A stretch of DNA of 64,000 nt from Bog-473 sp963736525 (GCA_963736525.1 CAVTPF010000013.1:124001-188000), one strand, 5' to 3'; numbered from the stretch's first letter, positions 1 to 7,730 are shown. Numbers and translations are program-made. Notes: generated by a model from the sequence alone, not told the origin.

Positions 1-47
1 TATCATCGAGTGACTGGTCGGCGATCGACCCGAAGACGAGGGAGTTC

Positions 48-1154
48 ATGACGACCGTGCCTTCCCAGGGCAACTACCTGGCAGTGATCAAGGTGGTCGG
101 GGTCGGCGGCGGTGGCGTCAACGCCGTCAACCGGATGATCGACTCGGGCCTGCGCAACGTGGAGTTCATCGCTGCCAACACCGACGCCCAGGCACTTCTC
201 ATGAGCGACGCCGACCTGAAGCTCGACATCGGGCGCCAGCTGACCCGCGGCCTGGGCGCCGGGAGCGATCCCGAGGTCGGCCGCCTGGCGGCCGAGGAGC
301 ACCGGCCCGAGATCGAGGAGGCGCTTCAGGGCGCCGACATGGTCTTCATCACGGCGGGCAAGGGCGGCGGCACGGGCACCGGGGCCGCGCCGGTCGTGGC
401 CGAGATCGCCAAGGGGCTGGGCGCACTGACCATCGGTGTCGTGACCCGGCCCTTCACCTTCGAGGGGCGTCGCCGTGCCATGCAGGCGGAGAAGGGGATC
501 CAGGTCCTCAAGGAGAAGGTGGACACCCTCATCGTGATCCCGAACGATCGCCTGCTCACCGTGTCCAACGACAAGACGAGCATGGTCAACGCCTTCAAGA
601 TGGCCGACGAGGTCCTGCTGCAGGGCGTGCGTGGCATCACCGACCTCATCACGGTGCCCGGCCTGATCAACACCGACTTCGCCGACGTGAAGATGGTCAT
701 GACGAACGCGGGGACGGCCATCATGGGCATCGGGTCCTCCATCGGCGAGGGCCGGGCGGCCAACGCGGCGAGGGCCGCCATCACGTCGCCACTGCTCGAG
801 GCGTCGATCGAGGGGGCCCGCGGCATGGTGCTGAACATCGCCGGCGGCTCCGACCTCGGCCTCTTCGAGGTGAACGAGGCGGCGGAGATCATCCATGCCG
901 TCGCCCATCCCGACGCCAACATCATCTTCGGCGCCGTGATCGACGACAACATGGGCGACGAGGTCCGGGTGACGGTCATCGCCGCCGGGTTCGAACGTTG
1001 GGAGGACGGCTCCCCGGCCTCGAAGTCCGCCGACCTGGCGTCGACGATCTTCGCCACCCCCGAGCCGGTCGACATCTTCGCCGACGCCACGGGCTCCGAG
1101 GAGGAGCTCGACCTGGGTGACGACGATTTCGACGTCCCCTCCTTCCTCCGCTAG
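48..1154 (+). CDS. ftsZ: Cell division protein FtsZ
   Basis: Tubulin-like GTPase that polymerises into the Z ring at midcell and recruits the division machinery. The tubulin signature GGGTGTG lies at residues 106-112 and a glycine-rich nucleotide-binding strand (VGVGGGGVNAVN) near 17-28. After the GTPase core comes a short acidic linker ending in the conserved C-terminal peptide DDDFDVPSFLR, the usual docking site for SepF. At 368 residues it is a little short for an actinobacterial FtsZ because the linker is short. The ATG at 48 has GAGGGAG at 38-44 in front of it. A TGA at 11-13 may end the preceding division gene, but only a few codons are visible. The 3' end overlaps yggS by 38 bp, suggesting coupled translation. 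Confidence 0.98.
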   Translation: MTTVPSQGNYLAVIKVVGVGGGGVNAVNRMIDSGLRNVEFIAANTDAQALLMSDADLKLDIGRQLTRGLGAGSDPEVGRLAAEEHRPEIEEALQGADMVFITAGKGGGTGTGAAPVVAEIAKGLGALTIGVVTRPFTFEGRRRAMQAEKGIQVLKEKVDTLIVIPNDRLLTVSNDKTSMVNAFKMADEVLLQGVRGITDLITVPGLINTDFADVKMVMTNAGTAIMGIGSSIGEGRAANAARAAITSPLLEASIEGARGMVLNIAGGSDLGLFEVNEAAEIIHAVAHPDANIIFGAVIDDNMGDEVRVTVIAAGFERWEDGSPASKSADLASTIFATPEPVDIFADATGSEEELDLGDDDFDVPSFLR

Positions 1155-1851
1155 CGACGAGGTCGCGCAGAGGCTCGTCGCCGTACGGCAGCGCCTGGAG
1201 CGCGCCGGCGGGGATCCCTCCCGCATCCGGGTGGTGGCCGTCACCAAGGGCTTCGGGCCGGAGGCCGTGCGGGCGGCCCTGGCGGCCGGGCTGCACGACC
1301 TGGGGGAGAACTACGCGGCCGAGCTCGTGGCGAAGGCGGCCGCGTGGGGGCCCGAGGCCGGGCCCGGTGTGGGGTCCGAGGCCGAACCTCACCCGGACGA
1401 GGAGCCGACCTGGCACTTCCTCGGCGCCGTGCAGCGCAACAAGGTGCCGGTGCTCGCACCCATCGTCGGGCTGTGGCAGAGCATCGCCCGGGTGGCCGAG
1501 GGGGAGCGGGTCGCCCGTTTCGCCCCGGGGGCCCGGGTGCTGGTCCAGGTGGACACCACCGGCCGGCCTGGCCGCAACGGGTGCCCGCCGGCCGAGGTGG
1601 CAGGGCTGGTGGGGCGCCTGCGCGAGCTCGGCCTCCATGTGGAGGGGCTCATGACGGTGGCGGCCCCGGGCACGGAGGCGGCGGAGGCGGCCTTCGGCTT
1701 GGTCCGCCAGTTGGCCGACGACCTGGGCCTGGAGGAGCGTTCCATGGGTATGAGCGACGACCTCGAGGCCGCGGTGGCGGCGGGCACCACGATGGTGCGA
1801 GTGGGCCGGGCGTTGTTCGGGGAAAGGCCGCCGCGCCTGACTCCGGCCTGA
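1117..1851 (+). CDS. yggS: YggS/PROSC-type pyridoxal phosphate homeostasis protein
   Basis: Single-domain PLP-binding TIM-barrel protein that buffers free pyridoxal 5'-phosphate in the cytoplasm; it has no known catalytic reaction. The PLP lysine is in VAVTKG (K44). GLHDLGENY and WHFLGAVQRNK follow in the family order. Length 244 is normal. The GTG start at 1117 lies inside ftsZ, with GAGGAG at 1101-1106 as a plausible ribosome-binding site. Between ftsZ and sepF is its usual place in actinobacteria, cyanobacteria and Firmicutes. The first 15 residues are serine/threonine-rich and poorly conserved, so a slightly later start cannot be excluded. Confidence 0.93.
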   Translation: MTTISTSPPSSASDEVAQRLVAVRQRLERAGGDPSRIRVVAVTKGFGPEAVRAALAAGLHDLGENYAAELVAKAAAWGPEAGPGVGSEAEPHPDEEPTWHFLGAVQRNKVPVLAPIVGLWQSIARVAEGERVARFAPGARVLVQVDTTGRPGRNGCPPAEVAGLVGRLRELGLHVEGLMTVAAPGTEAAEAAFGLVRQLADDLGLEERSMGMSDDLEAAVAAGTTMVRVGRALFGERPPRLTPA

Positions 1852-1996
1852 GATCAGGTGGGCCGCGGGCCCTCGGGCGGAGCCCCGACGTCGGCCCGGG
1901 GGAGCACGACCGCACCGGGGGTGCCCCGATCTCCCGCCGCCAGGGCCCGCCCGGGTTGCCGAGCAGGCACTACGCTGTCTTCCGACAGGAGAAGGC

Positions 1997-2587
1997 ATGT
2001 CACCCTCGTTCATGAAGAAGACCATGGTGTATCTCGGCCTGCTCGACGACGAGTACGACGAGTACGACGACCTGGAGGACCGGGCACCACGCGGGTTCTC
2101 GGCGGCCACGCGGGTCGAGCCCCGCAGCCAGGACTATGAGCAGGCGGAGGAGTTCAGCGGCGGGATGAGCCGGGTCCGCACGATCCCCCGGGAGTCGGCG
2201 GTGCCCAGCCAGCAGCCGAGGCCAGCCCCGAGCAACCCTGCGCCCCGCCCGACGGCCGTGCGTGCCGTGCCGGTCGACCCGTCCATCAATCCGGCGGCGG
2301 CGACGCCGTCTTCGGCCCGGGTCCACGTGGTCGCCCCGTCGCGGTTCGGCGACGCCAAGGACATCGCGGACCGTCTCAAGGACAACCGGCCCGTCATCGT
2401 GAACCTCCAGATGGCCGAACGGGACCTGCAGCGCCGGATGATCGACTTCTGCAGCGGGGTGACCTACGCCCTGAGCGGCGAGATGGAAAAGGTGGCGGAC
2501 CAGGTGTTCCTGTTGGCTCCCACCAACGTGAAGGTCTCCGACGAGGAGCGGCAGCGTCTGGTGGAGCGCGGCTTCGGCCGCGACTGA
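1997..2587 (+). CDS. sepF: Cell division protein SepF
   Basis: SepF bundles FtsZ filaments and tethers them to the membrane; in actinobacteria it replaces FtsA/ZipA. The C-terminal DUF552 domain is clear at about residues 115-190, with the NRPVIVNLQ strand, RRMIDFCSGV helix and DQVFLLAPTNV strand. The N-terminus (MVYLGLLDDEYDEYDD) resembles the membrane-binding amphipathic/acidic start of SepF. A proline-rich linker of about 60 residues separates the two. AGGAG at 1987-1991 is 5 nt from the ATG at 1997. An internal ATG at 2012 (MKKTMVYLGL) would also give a canonical N-terminus. The 145-bp gap after yggS suggests a separate promoter, but I see no convincing -35. Confidence 0.95.
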   Translation: MSPSFMKKTMVYLGLLDDEYDEYDDLEDRAPRGFSAATRVEPRSQDYEQAEEFSGGMSRVRTIPRESAVPSQQPRPAPSNPAPRPTAVRAVPVDPSINPAAATPSSARVHVVAPSRFGDAKDIADRLKDNRPVIVNLQMAERDLQRRMIDFCSGVTYALSGEMEKVADQVFLLAPTNVKVSDEERQRLVERGFGRD

Positions 2588-2593
2588 AGCAAC

Positions 2594-2599
2594 TACTCT
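2594..2599 (+). promoter_or_regulatory. Leaderless -10 box of yggT
   Basis: TACTCT lies 9 nt before the GTG start at 2609 and there is no Shine-Dalgarno between them, the geometry expected of a leaderless transcript. No convincing -35 is seen. Inferred from the recurring pattern in this window. Confidence 0.45.
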
Positions 2600-2608
2600 C
2601 GCCTGTCA

Positions 2609-2872
2609 GTGACGACGCTCTTCCACTGGTTGGCGCGGTTGGTGTGGCTCTACGTGCTGCTGATCATGCTGCCGTACGCCCTCATGAGCTGGTTCCGGAT
2701 CGAGCCGGGCTCGAGTTGGGCCCGGATCCAGTACTTCTTGTACCGGGCGACCGAGCCCCTGCTGCGCCCGGTGCGCAAGATCATCCCGCCCATCGGGATG
2801 CTGGACGTGTCCTTCCTGGTGGTCACCCTCGTCCTGATCTTCGTGGTGATTCCGGTCCTCGACCGGGTCTGA
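2609..2872 (+). CDS. yggT: YggT family integral membrane protein
   Basis: Small membrane protein of the YggT family (87 residues), found in the division cluster of Gram-positive bacteria and in chloroplasts, where relatives affect division or membrane organisation. The exact role in bacteria is unsettled. Two hydrophobic helices flank a conserved middle segment: LVWLYVLLIMLPYALMSWF (about 9-27) and FLVVTLVLIFVVIPVL (about 69-84), with YRATEPLLRPVRKIIPP between them, the family hallmark. The GTG start at 2609 is 21 bp after the sepF stop. It lacks a ribosome-binding site but has a -10-like TACTCT at 2594-2599. Confidence 0.88.
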   Translation: MTTLFHWLARLVWLYVLLIMLPYALMSWFRIEPGSSWARIQYFLYRATEPLLRPVRKIIPPIGMLDVSFLVVTLVLIFVVIPVLDRV

Positions 2873-2925
2873 ATCCGTCGACCGGCGTGTCCGGCTCCAT
2901 TCGTGGAACTCCAGGAAGGGAGGGT

Positions 2926-2931
2926 TAGACT
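2926..2931 (+). promoter_or_regulatory. Leaderless -10 box of divIVA
   Basis: TAGACT is 8 nt upstream of the ATG at 2940. GTGGAA at 2903-2908 would be the -35 position with a 17-bp spacer but matches poorly. Transcription is predicted to start at or next to the ATG. Confidence 0.55.
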
Positions 2932-2939
2932 CGGCCTCC

Positions 2940-3722
2940 ATGGACAATTCGCAAGCTCCCGCCTCCATCCTCGACACGCTTCGCACCGTGGAGTTCCGCC
3001 TCGGTCTGAAGGGCTACAACGTCGACGAAGTCGATGAATACCTCGACAAGGCGGCCCAGGAAGCGGAGGGTCTCCAAGAGCACGTCCGGCAGCTGAACGA
3101 CCGGCTGCGGCAGGCGAGCGAGCGGATCGCGCAGCTCGAGCGCGACAAGCGCGAAGCCCCGGCGGCGGCAGAGAGGGACGAGGGTGCCGCCGCGGCCGCC
3201 GCGGATGCCGCGGCCCTGTCCGACGAGACGCTGCAGCGCACGCTCCTGCTGGCGCAAAAGTTCGTGGACCAGACGAAGAGGGAGAGCGAGGCCGAGGCGG
3301 CGGCACTCATCGCCCAGGCGGAGGAGACGGCGCGGGCGGCCATCGCGACCGCCGAGGCGACCGCGGCGCAGCTCCAAGTGGAGTCGCAACAGAAGCTGCG
3401 CGAGGAGGTCACGCGACTGGAAGCCACGCGCACCGACTTGGCCGCCGACGTCGAGAGCATGGCCCGCCATCTCGAGTCGGAGCGCAACCGCCTCAGGAGC
3501 GCCCTGTCCGAGATCCTCAAGTGGGTGGACGAGAACGTGCAGCCCGCCAATTCGCTCATGGGTGTGAAGCCCAAGACCGCCGTGGGCGGCAAGCCCGGCG
3601 GGGGGGCGGGGGAGACTCCGGCCGAGTCCGCCGAGTCCGCCGAGGCCGACGACGGTCAGCCGACGTTGAACCTCGAGAGCACCCCGGGTGCTGCCGTGTC
3701 GGGAGCGCCGCGCTCGCTCTGA
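2940..3722 (+). CDS. divIVA: DivIVA/Wag31-type polar growth and division protein
   Basis: Coiled-coil scaffold that recognises curved membrane and organises polar growth or septum placement. The N-terminal DivIVA domain is recognisable by FRLGLKGYNVDEVDEYLD (about residues 19-36). A long alanine/glutamate-rich coiled coil runs to about residue 195. The tail from about 200 to 260 is glycine/serine-rich and probably disordered. Length 260 fits Wag31 proteins. It is transcribed in the same direction as yggT and sepF but appears to have its own leaderless promoter. The alanine-rich block at about 65-100 is low complexity. Confidence 0.92.
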   Translation: MDNSQAPASILDTLRTVEFRLGLKGYNVDEVDEYLDKAAQEAEGLQEHVRQLNDRLRQASERIAQLERDKREAPAAAERDEGAAAAAADAAALSDETLQRTLLLAQKFVDQTKRESEAEAAALIAQAEETARAAIATAEATAAQLQVESQQKLREEVTRLEATRTDLAADVESMARHLESERNRLRSALSEILKWVDENVQPANSLMGVKPKTAVGGKPGGGAGETPAESAESAEADDGQPTLNLESTPGAAVSGAPRSL

Positions 3723-3751
3723 CACTTCCACCGTGGGGGTAATGGCGATGT

Positions 3752-3780
3752 TGCCCCTGTCGTCGCGTTCCGGTATCGTC
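3752..3780 (+). promoter_or_regulatory. Predicted housekeeping promoter of the DksA-like gene
   Basis: TTGCCC (3752-3757) and TATCGT (3775-3780) are separated by exactly 17 bp. The start point would be near 3787, giving a leader of about 60 nt before the ATG at 3848. This is one of the few promoters in the window with a recognisable -35. Confidence 0.5.
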
Positions 3781-3847
3781 ACCCGCTCCCCGGGCGAGGT
3801 CGTCGTCAGGGAACCCGGTCACGTCTCGTGGTCCGAAGGAGGGAACG

Positions 3848-4714
3848 ATGACCCCAGCGAGCAAGGCCACCCAGGTCAAGAGGGTGCCTGCGTCGCGAGC
3901 GGCGGGCAACACCACCGCACGGTCCGGGAACAAATCCTCCTCCGCCAAGGTTGCTGCAAGCGCTACAAAGCGTCCCGCTCTCACCAAGAAGAAGGCAGTC
4001 CCAGTAGTGAAGAAGGCAGCCACCGCAACGAAGAAGTCCGCAAGCCCGGCGAAGAAGACGGCAACCGCCGCCCCGAAGAAGGTTGCCTCGGCGGCCGCCA
4101 AGAAGTCGGCGCCGGCCAAGAAGGCGGCACCCGCTCCCCGCAAGACCGGCCCGGCCGCCAAGAAGCCGGCGCCCGCGAAGAAGGCCCCGGCGGCCCCCAC
4201 GAAGAAGTCGGCGGCCAAGACCGTTGCCAAGAAGGCGAGTCCTGCGTCCGCGGCCGCGCCGGCGCCGGCGCCGGCGCGTACCAGCTTCACGCCCAAGCCC
4301 AAGCCGGCCCCCCCGGTGCGTCCGAAGACCGGACCCTACGCCAAGGATGCAAAGTTCCTCGACGAGGTGCGCGAGCTGTTGCAGGCCGACCGGGCGATCT
4401 ACCAGGAGCAGGCGACGTCGCTGCGCGCCGAGGCGGATTCACTCGCGCTGGAGCGTGAGCCGGGCGACGTGCAGTTCGACGAGGAGTCCGGCGAGGGTGG
4501 CACCGTGACCGTCGACCGGGAGCGCAACCTCGCCCTCTCGGGTCAGGCGACCCTGGCCGTCGAGGAGATCGACGACGCGTTGCGGCGCATCGGTGACAAG
4601 ACCTACGGGTACTGCGAGCGGTGCTTCCAGCCGATCCCCAAGCCGCGCCTGCGGGCGCTGCCCTATGCCCGTCTCTGCGTCGCCTGCAAGAGCGGGGGGC
4701 TGTCGCGGCGCTGA
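3848..4714 (+). CDS. TraR/DksA-type zinc-finger protein with long histone H1-like basic tail
   Basis: The C-terminal ~120 residues form a DksA/TraR-like domain: a coiled-coil segment (KFLDEVRELLQADRAIYQEQ), then the zinc finger with CERC and CVAC pairs separated by about 17 residues. Such proteins bind in the RNA polymerase secondary channel or act as general zinc-finger regulators. The N-terminal ~160 residues are a repetitive Lys/Ala/Pro tail (KKA, AKK, PAKK units) like eukaryotic histone H1 or bacterial HU-type tails, predicted to be disordered and to bind DNA non-specifically. The ATG at 3848 has a strong GGAGG at 3838-3842. Position between divIVA and lspA is its usual actinobacterial neighbourhood. 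Its role in this organism is unknown. Confidence 0.88.
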   Translation: MTPASKATQVKRVPASRAAGNTTARSGNKSSSAKVAASATKRPALTKKKAVPVVKKAATATKKSASPAKKTATAAPKKVASAAAKKSAPAKKAAPAPRKTGPAAKKPAPAKKAPAAPTKKSAAKTVAKKASPASAAAPAPAPARTSFTPKPKPAPPVRPKTGPYAKDAKFLDEVRELLQADRAIYQEQATSLRAEADSLALEREPGDVQFDEESGEGGTVTVDRERNLALSGQATLAVEEIDDALRRIGDKTYGYCERCFQPIPKPRLRALPYARLCVACKSGGLSRR

Positions 4715-4725
4715 CCGGGCCGCGG

Positions 4726-5181
4726 GTGCTGGCCTTCGCCATAGCGGCCGCCGTCGTGGTGGTGGATCGGGTGACCACCACGCTTGTTCTGGACCATCTG
4801 CACGACGTCCGGCACCTCTGGGGGCCGTTGGGCCTCGCCCTCACCTTCAATTCGGGGTTCGCGTTCAGCCTCTTCAGCGGTCGGGCGGTCGCCACGACGG
4901 TGCTGCTGTGCATCGGTGTCGCCGTGCTCGCCGTCCTCGTGGCCCAGGTCCACACCGTGCCCCTGGCCGTCGGCGCCGGGCTGGTGCTCGGGGGTGCCGT
5001 GGGGAACCTCAGCGAGCGGATCGTTGGCGGCCACGGCGGACGGGTGCCCGACTTCATCACGCTCGACTACTGGCCCACCTTCAACGTGGCGGACGCGTGC
5101 GTCACGGTGGGGGTCGTCATCGTGATGGCGGCGCTGCTCTTCGGTGGAAGCGCGGCGCCGCGCCACCGGGCCGCCGGATGA
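4726..5181 (+). CDS. lspA: Lipoprotein signal peptidase (signal peptidase II)
   Basis: Membrane aspartyl protease that removes signal peptides from prolipoproteins at the +1 cysteine. Four hydrophobic segments are visible. The conserved blocks are VVVVDRVTT, TFNSGFAFSL, GGAVGNLSERI, VPDFI and WPTFNVADA. The two catalytic aspartates correspond to VPDFI and NVAD. The usual GNxxDR motif reads GNLSER here. I chose the GTG at 4726 because it gives a normal 151 residues beginning with the first helix; an upstream ATG at 4621 would bury most of its leader inside the zinc-finger gene. Its stop overlaps the rluD start (ATGA). A lipobox protein (29710) later in the window is a likely substrate. Confidence 0.87.
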   Translation: MLAFAIAAAVVVVDRVTTTLVLDHLHDVRHLWGPLGLALTFNSGFAFSLFSGRAVATTVLLCIGVAVLAVLVAQVHTVPLAVGAGLVLGGAVGNLSERIVGGHGGRVPDFITLDYWPTFNVADACVTVGVVIVMAALLFGGSAAPRHRAAG

Positions 5182-6146
5182 GCGCCGGGCGGGGCGACCC
5201 GGTGACGGGGGAGACGATTACCGCGGTGGTCCCGGCGCTGCTCGACGGCGTCCGGGTGGACCGGGGCATCGCGATGGTGGCCGGCGTGTCGCGAGCAGCG
5301 GCCGCCGAGTTCATAGAATCCGGCCGGGTCCTCCTGGAAGGCTCGCCGGTGTCGTCGGGAAGCGGACGCCTGCGAGAGGGTGCGACGTTGACCGTGCGGC
5401 TACCGGAGGCCGGGGACGCCGGGGTGGTGGCCGAGCCAGACGTCCAGTTCGAGGTGGTGTTCGCCGACGAGCTGGTGGCGGTGGTCGACAAGCCGGCTGG
5501 TCTGGTCGTGCACCCGGGAGCGGGGCACGACGCAGGGACGCTGGTGGGCGGGCTGCTCTCGCGGTTCCCGGACCTGGCCGAGCTGGTGCACTCGGGAGTG
5601 TGCGCGGCCGACCGCCCCGGCATCGTCCACCGGCTCGACAAGGGGACCTCCGGCCTTCTCGCCGTGGCGCGCACCGAGGAGGCGTACCGGGCCCTGGTCG
5701 AGCAATTGACCACCCGGGTCATGGAGCGCCGCTACCTGGCGCTGGTGGACGGTGTCGTGGCGGAGGATCGGGGAGAAGTCGAGGCACCCATCGGCCGCTC
5801 GGCCCGCACGCCCACCAAAATGGCCGTCACCGCGGGCGGGAAGCCGGCCCGGACCACCTACACCGTCCGGGAGCGGCGGGCCGGCCAGGCTCCGACGACG
5901 CTGTTGGAGCTCGCCCTGCACAGCGGCAGGACCCACCAGATCCGCGTCCACATGGCCGCCATCGGGCACCCGGTGGTGGGAGATGCCCGCTACGGGGTGC
6001 CGGACAAGCGACTGGGTGCGGGGCGGTTCTTCCTGCACGCCTTTCGGCTGGCGTTCGTGCACCCCGGTACGGGGGCCCGCATGGAGTTCTCCTCACCGCT
6101 CCCGGCAGACCTCAGGGCCTACCTGGAGTCTCAGGCCGCCTCGTGA
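5178..6146 (+). CDS. rluD: RluD-family 23S rRNA pseudouridine synthase
   Basis: Converts specific uridines of large-subunit rRNA (helix 69 in E. coli RluD) to pseudouridine. An N-terminal S4-like RNA-binding region spans about residues 20-75. The RluA-type catalytic domain follows with HRLDKGTSGL at 151-160 and catalytic Asp154, then GRTHQIRVHM and GDARYG. Length 322 is typical. The ATG at 5178 overlaps the lspA stop by ATGA, so it is probably translationally coupled. Its last 16 bp overlap the 3' end of the convergent sigma-factor gene, so the two transcripts are complementary at their ends. The exact uridine targets are inferred from the family, not from sequence alone. Confidence 0.93.
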   Translation: MSAGRGDPVTGETITAVVPALLDGVRVDRGIAMVAGVSRAAAAEFIESGRVLLEGSPVSSGSGRLREGATLTVRLPEAGDAGVVAEPDVQFEVVFADELVAVVDKPAGLVVHPGAGHDAGTLVGGLLSRFPDLAELVHSGVCAADRPGIVHRLDKGTSGLLAVARTEEAYRALVEQLTTRVMERRYLALVDGVVAEDRGEVEAPIGRSARTPTKMAVTAGGKPARTTYTVRERRAGQAPTTLLELALHSGRTHQIRVHMAAIGHPVVGDARYGVPDKRLGAGRFFLHAFRLAFVHPGTGARMEFSSPLPADLRAYLESQAAS

Positions 6147-6970
6147 ACGCCCATCACGTCGGGGTCGAACGAGAGGGCGGCCAGCGCCTCCTCCTCGGCC
6201 CGACGCACTCTGCGCACACCTACTCCGAGGCGTTCCGCCGTCGACTGGAGCGACGCCGGCGAGTCCCCGTCGAATCCGAAGCGGAGGCGGAGGACGTCGC
6301 GTTGGAGGCCCGGCAGGCGTTCGATGGCGTCGCGGACCCGGTCGTAGACCATGGTCTGCTCGACGTCGCCCACGAAGTCGGTCTCGTCGGGCGCCACCAA
6401 CTCGCCGAGCGTGGTCGACGACTCGAGCGCCGCCGGCTGGTCGAGTGAGGCCGTGACCCGCGCCACGTCCTCGAGGGCCTCCCGCTCGTCGGCGGTCAGA
6501 CCCGTGGCCTCGTCGAGCTCGGCTTCGGTCGGCGCGCGGCCGAGGGTGCTCGCGAGCTCGGACTTGGTCAGCTCGAGTCGCTGGATCTGCTCCCCGACCT
6601 CGAGGGGGATACGGATGGTCCGGCCGTGCTGCTGGACTGCGCGCTGGAGGGCCTGGCGGATCCACCAGGTCGCGTAGGTGGAGAACCTGAATCCCCGCTC
6701 CCAGTCGAATTTGTCGACGGCCCGCATCAGGCCGAAAGTGCCCTCCTGGACGAGGTCCGCCATGTCGACGCCTCGGTCCTGATAGCGCCGCGCCCAGTGC
6801 ACGACCAGGCGCAGGTTGGCGGCCACCATCTGCTTGCGGGCGGCCTCGTCCCCAGCAACCACTCGCTTGGCCAGCTCGACCTGCTGCTCGTGGTCGGGCA
6901 TGGGGAACTGATCGAGGTCACGCAACATCAACCCCAACGTGTCCGACGTGCTCACCGCGCTCTTCATCAT
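6131..6970 (-). CDS. Group 2-like sigma-70 factor with divergent region 4.2
   Basis: RNA polymerase sigma subunit of 279 residues with regions 1.2 to 4 and no region 1.1, so not the primary sigma factor. Region 2 is well conserved (DLVQEGTFGLMRAVDKFDW, FRFSTYATWWIRQA). In region 2.4 the residue matching E. coli T440 is Gln. Region 4.2 reads LGVGVRRVRRAEEEAL where housekeeping sigmas have VTRERIRQIEAKAL. The base-contacting Arg584, Glu585 and Gln589 positions are therefore replaced, suggesting altered or weak -35 recognition. The ATG at 6970 has GGAG about 5 nt upstream. No anti-sigma gene is adjacent. It is convergent with rluD and divergent from the phosphatase gene. Confidence 0.9.
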   Translation of the reverse strand: MMKSAVSTSDTLGLMLRDLDQFPMPDHEQQVELAKRVVAGDEAARKQMVAANLRLVVHWARRYQDRGVDMADLVQEGTFGLMRAVDKFDWERGFRFSTYATWWIRQALQRAVQQHGRTIRIPLEVGEQIQRLELTKSELASTLGRAPTEAELDEATGLTADEREALEDVARVTASLDQPAALESSTTLGELVAPDETDFVGDVEQTMVYDRVRDAIERLPGLQRDVLRLRFGFDGDSPASLQSTAERLGVGVRRVRRAEEEALAALSFDPDVMGVHEAA

Positions 6971-7008
6971 CGCTCCAGACGCTTTTCGCTCACTCTCAGT
7001 CGTACGTA

Positions 7009-7046
7009 CCCGGACGCTTCCGGGATGAACCTATGGGTTACAACCC
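7009..7046. repeat. Inverted repeats between sigma factor and phosphatase genes
   Basis: CCCGGA/TCCGGG with a 4-nt loop (7009-7024) is followed by the linked arms AACC-TAT-GGGTT-AC-AACCC (7028-7046). Both lie in the 154-bp divergent gap. They could be an operator or a hairpin in the sigma-factor leader; I cannot decide which. Confidence 0.35.
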
Positions 7047-7124
7047 TCGTCCACCTCCGATCATTCCATCGGGGTGTTCGCACCAAGTTGCGGCCCCGAT
7101 CGGCCCCGTGGTGGTCTACGGTCC

Positions 7125-7700
7125 ATGACCGCCCGGATGGTCCTCGTGAGGCATGGCGCCACCGAATGGTCTCTGAGTGGTCAACACACGGGACACACGG
7201 ATATTCCCCTCCTCGATGAGGGGCGGAATCAGGCCAAGGTGGCCGGCGAGATCCTCCGGGCACACGGATTCACCAGCTTCGCCCAGGTGCTCACGAGCCC
7301 GCTCCGCCGCGCCGCCGAGACCTGTGCCCTGACCGGGTTCGAGGGGCAGTCCGAGCCGGACCTCATGGAGTGGGACTACGGCGCGTACGAGGGATTGACC
7401 TCGGCCGAGATACGTGAGCAACGCCCGGGCTGGAGCCTCTGGGAGGACGGGGTGCCCGGGGGGGAGCGGGTGTCGGACGTCGGGCGCCGCGCCGACCGGG
7501 TGATCCAGCGGGCGAGGAGTTGCGAGGGTGACACGCTGTGCGTGGCGCACGGCCATCTGCTGCGGGTGCTCGGGGCCCGCTGGCTCGGGTTGCCCCCCGT
7601 GGCCGGCCGGCTCTTCCTCCTCCGTCCGGCGGGGATCTGCGTCCTGGGCTGGGAGCTCGAACGGGCCGCGATCGAGGTCTGGAACCGAAGCGCGAGCTGA
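7125..7700 (+). CDS. Histidine phosphatase (phosphoglycerate mutase-like) family protein
   Basis: Cofactor-independent small phosphatase of the histidine phosphatase superfamily, branch 1. The catalytic RHG motif is in MVLVRHGATEW near residues 5-15, with SPLRRAAETC (second arginine) and CVAHGHLLRVL (second catalytic histidine) in order. Length is 191. The substrate cannot be told from sequence; relatives act on phosphoglycerate, sugar phosphates, or cobalamin and nucleotide intermediates. The start is chosen at the ATG at 7125, close to the RHG motif; the ATG at 7137 is an alternative. A TACGGT at 7117-7122 sits too close to 7125 to be its leaderless -10 but would suit a start at 7137. It is convergent with the Rrf2 gene 30 bp downstream. 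Confidence 0.82.
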   Translation: MTARMVLVRHGATEWSLSGQHTGHTDIPLLDEGRNQAKVAGEILRAHGFTSFAQVLTSPLRRAAETCALTGFEGQSEPDLMEWDYGAYEGLTSAEIREQRPGWSLWEDGVPGGERVSDVGRRADRVIQRARSCEGDTLCVAHGHLLRVLGARWLGLPPVAGRLFLLRPAGICVLGWELERAAIEVWNRSAS

Positions 7701-7730
7701 GCTTTCGTGTGACCCAGAGTGCGGCGAGGG

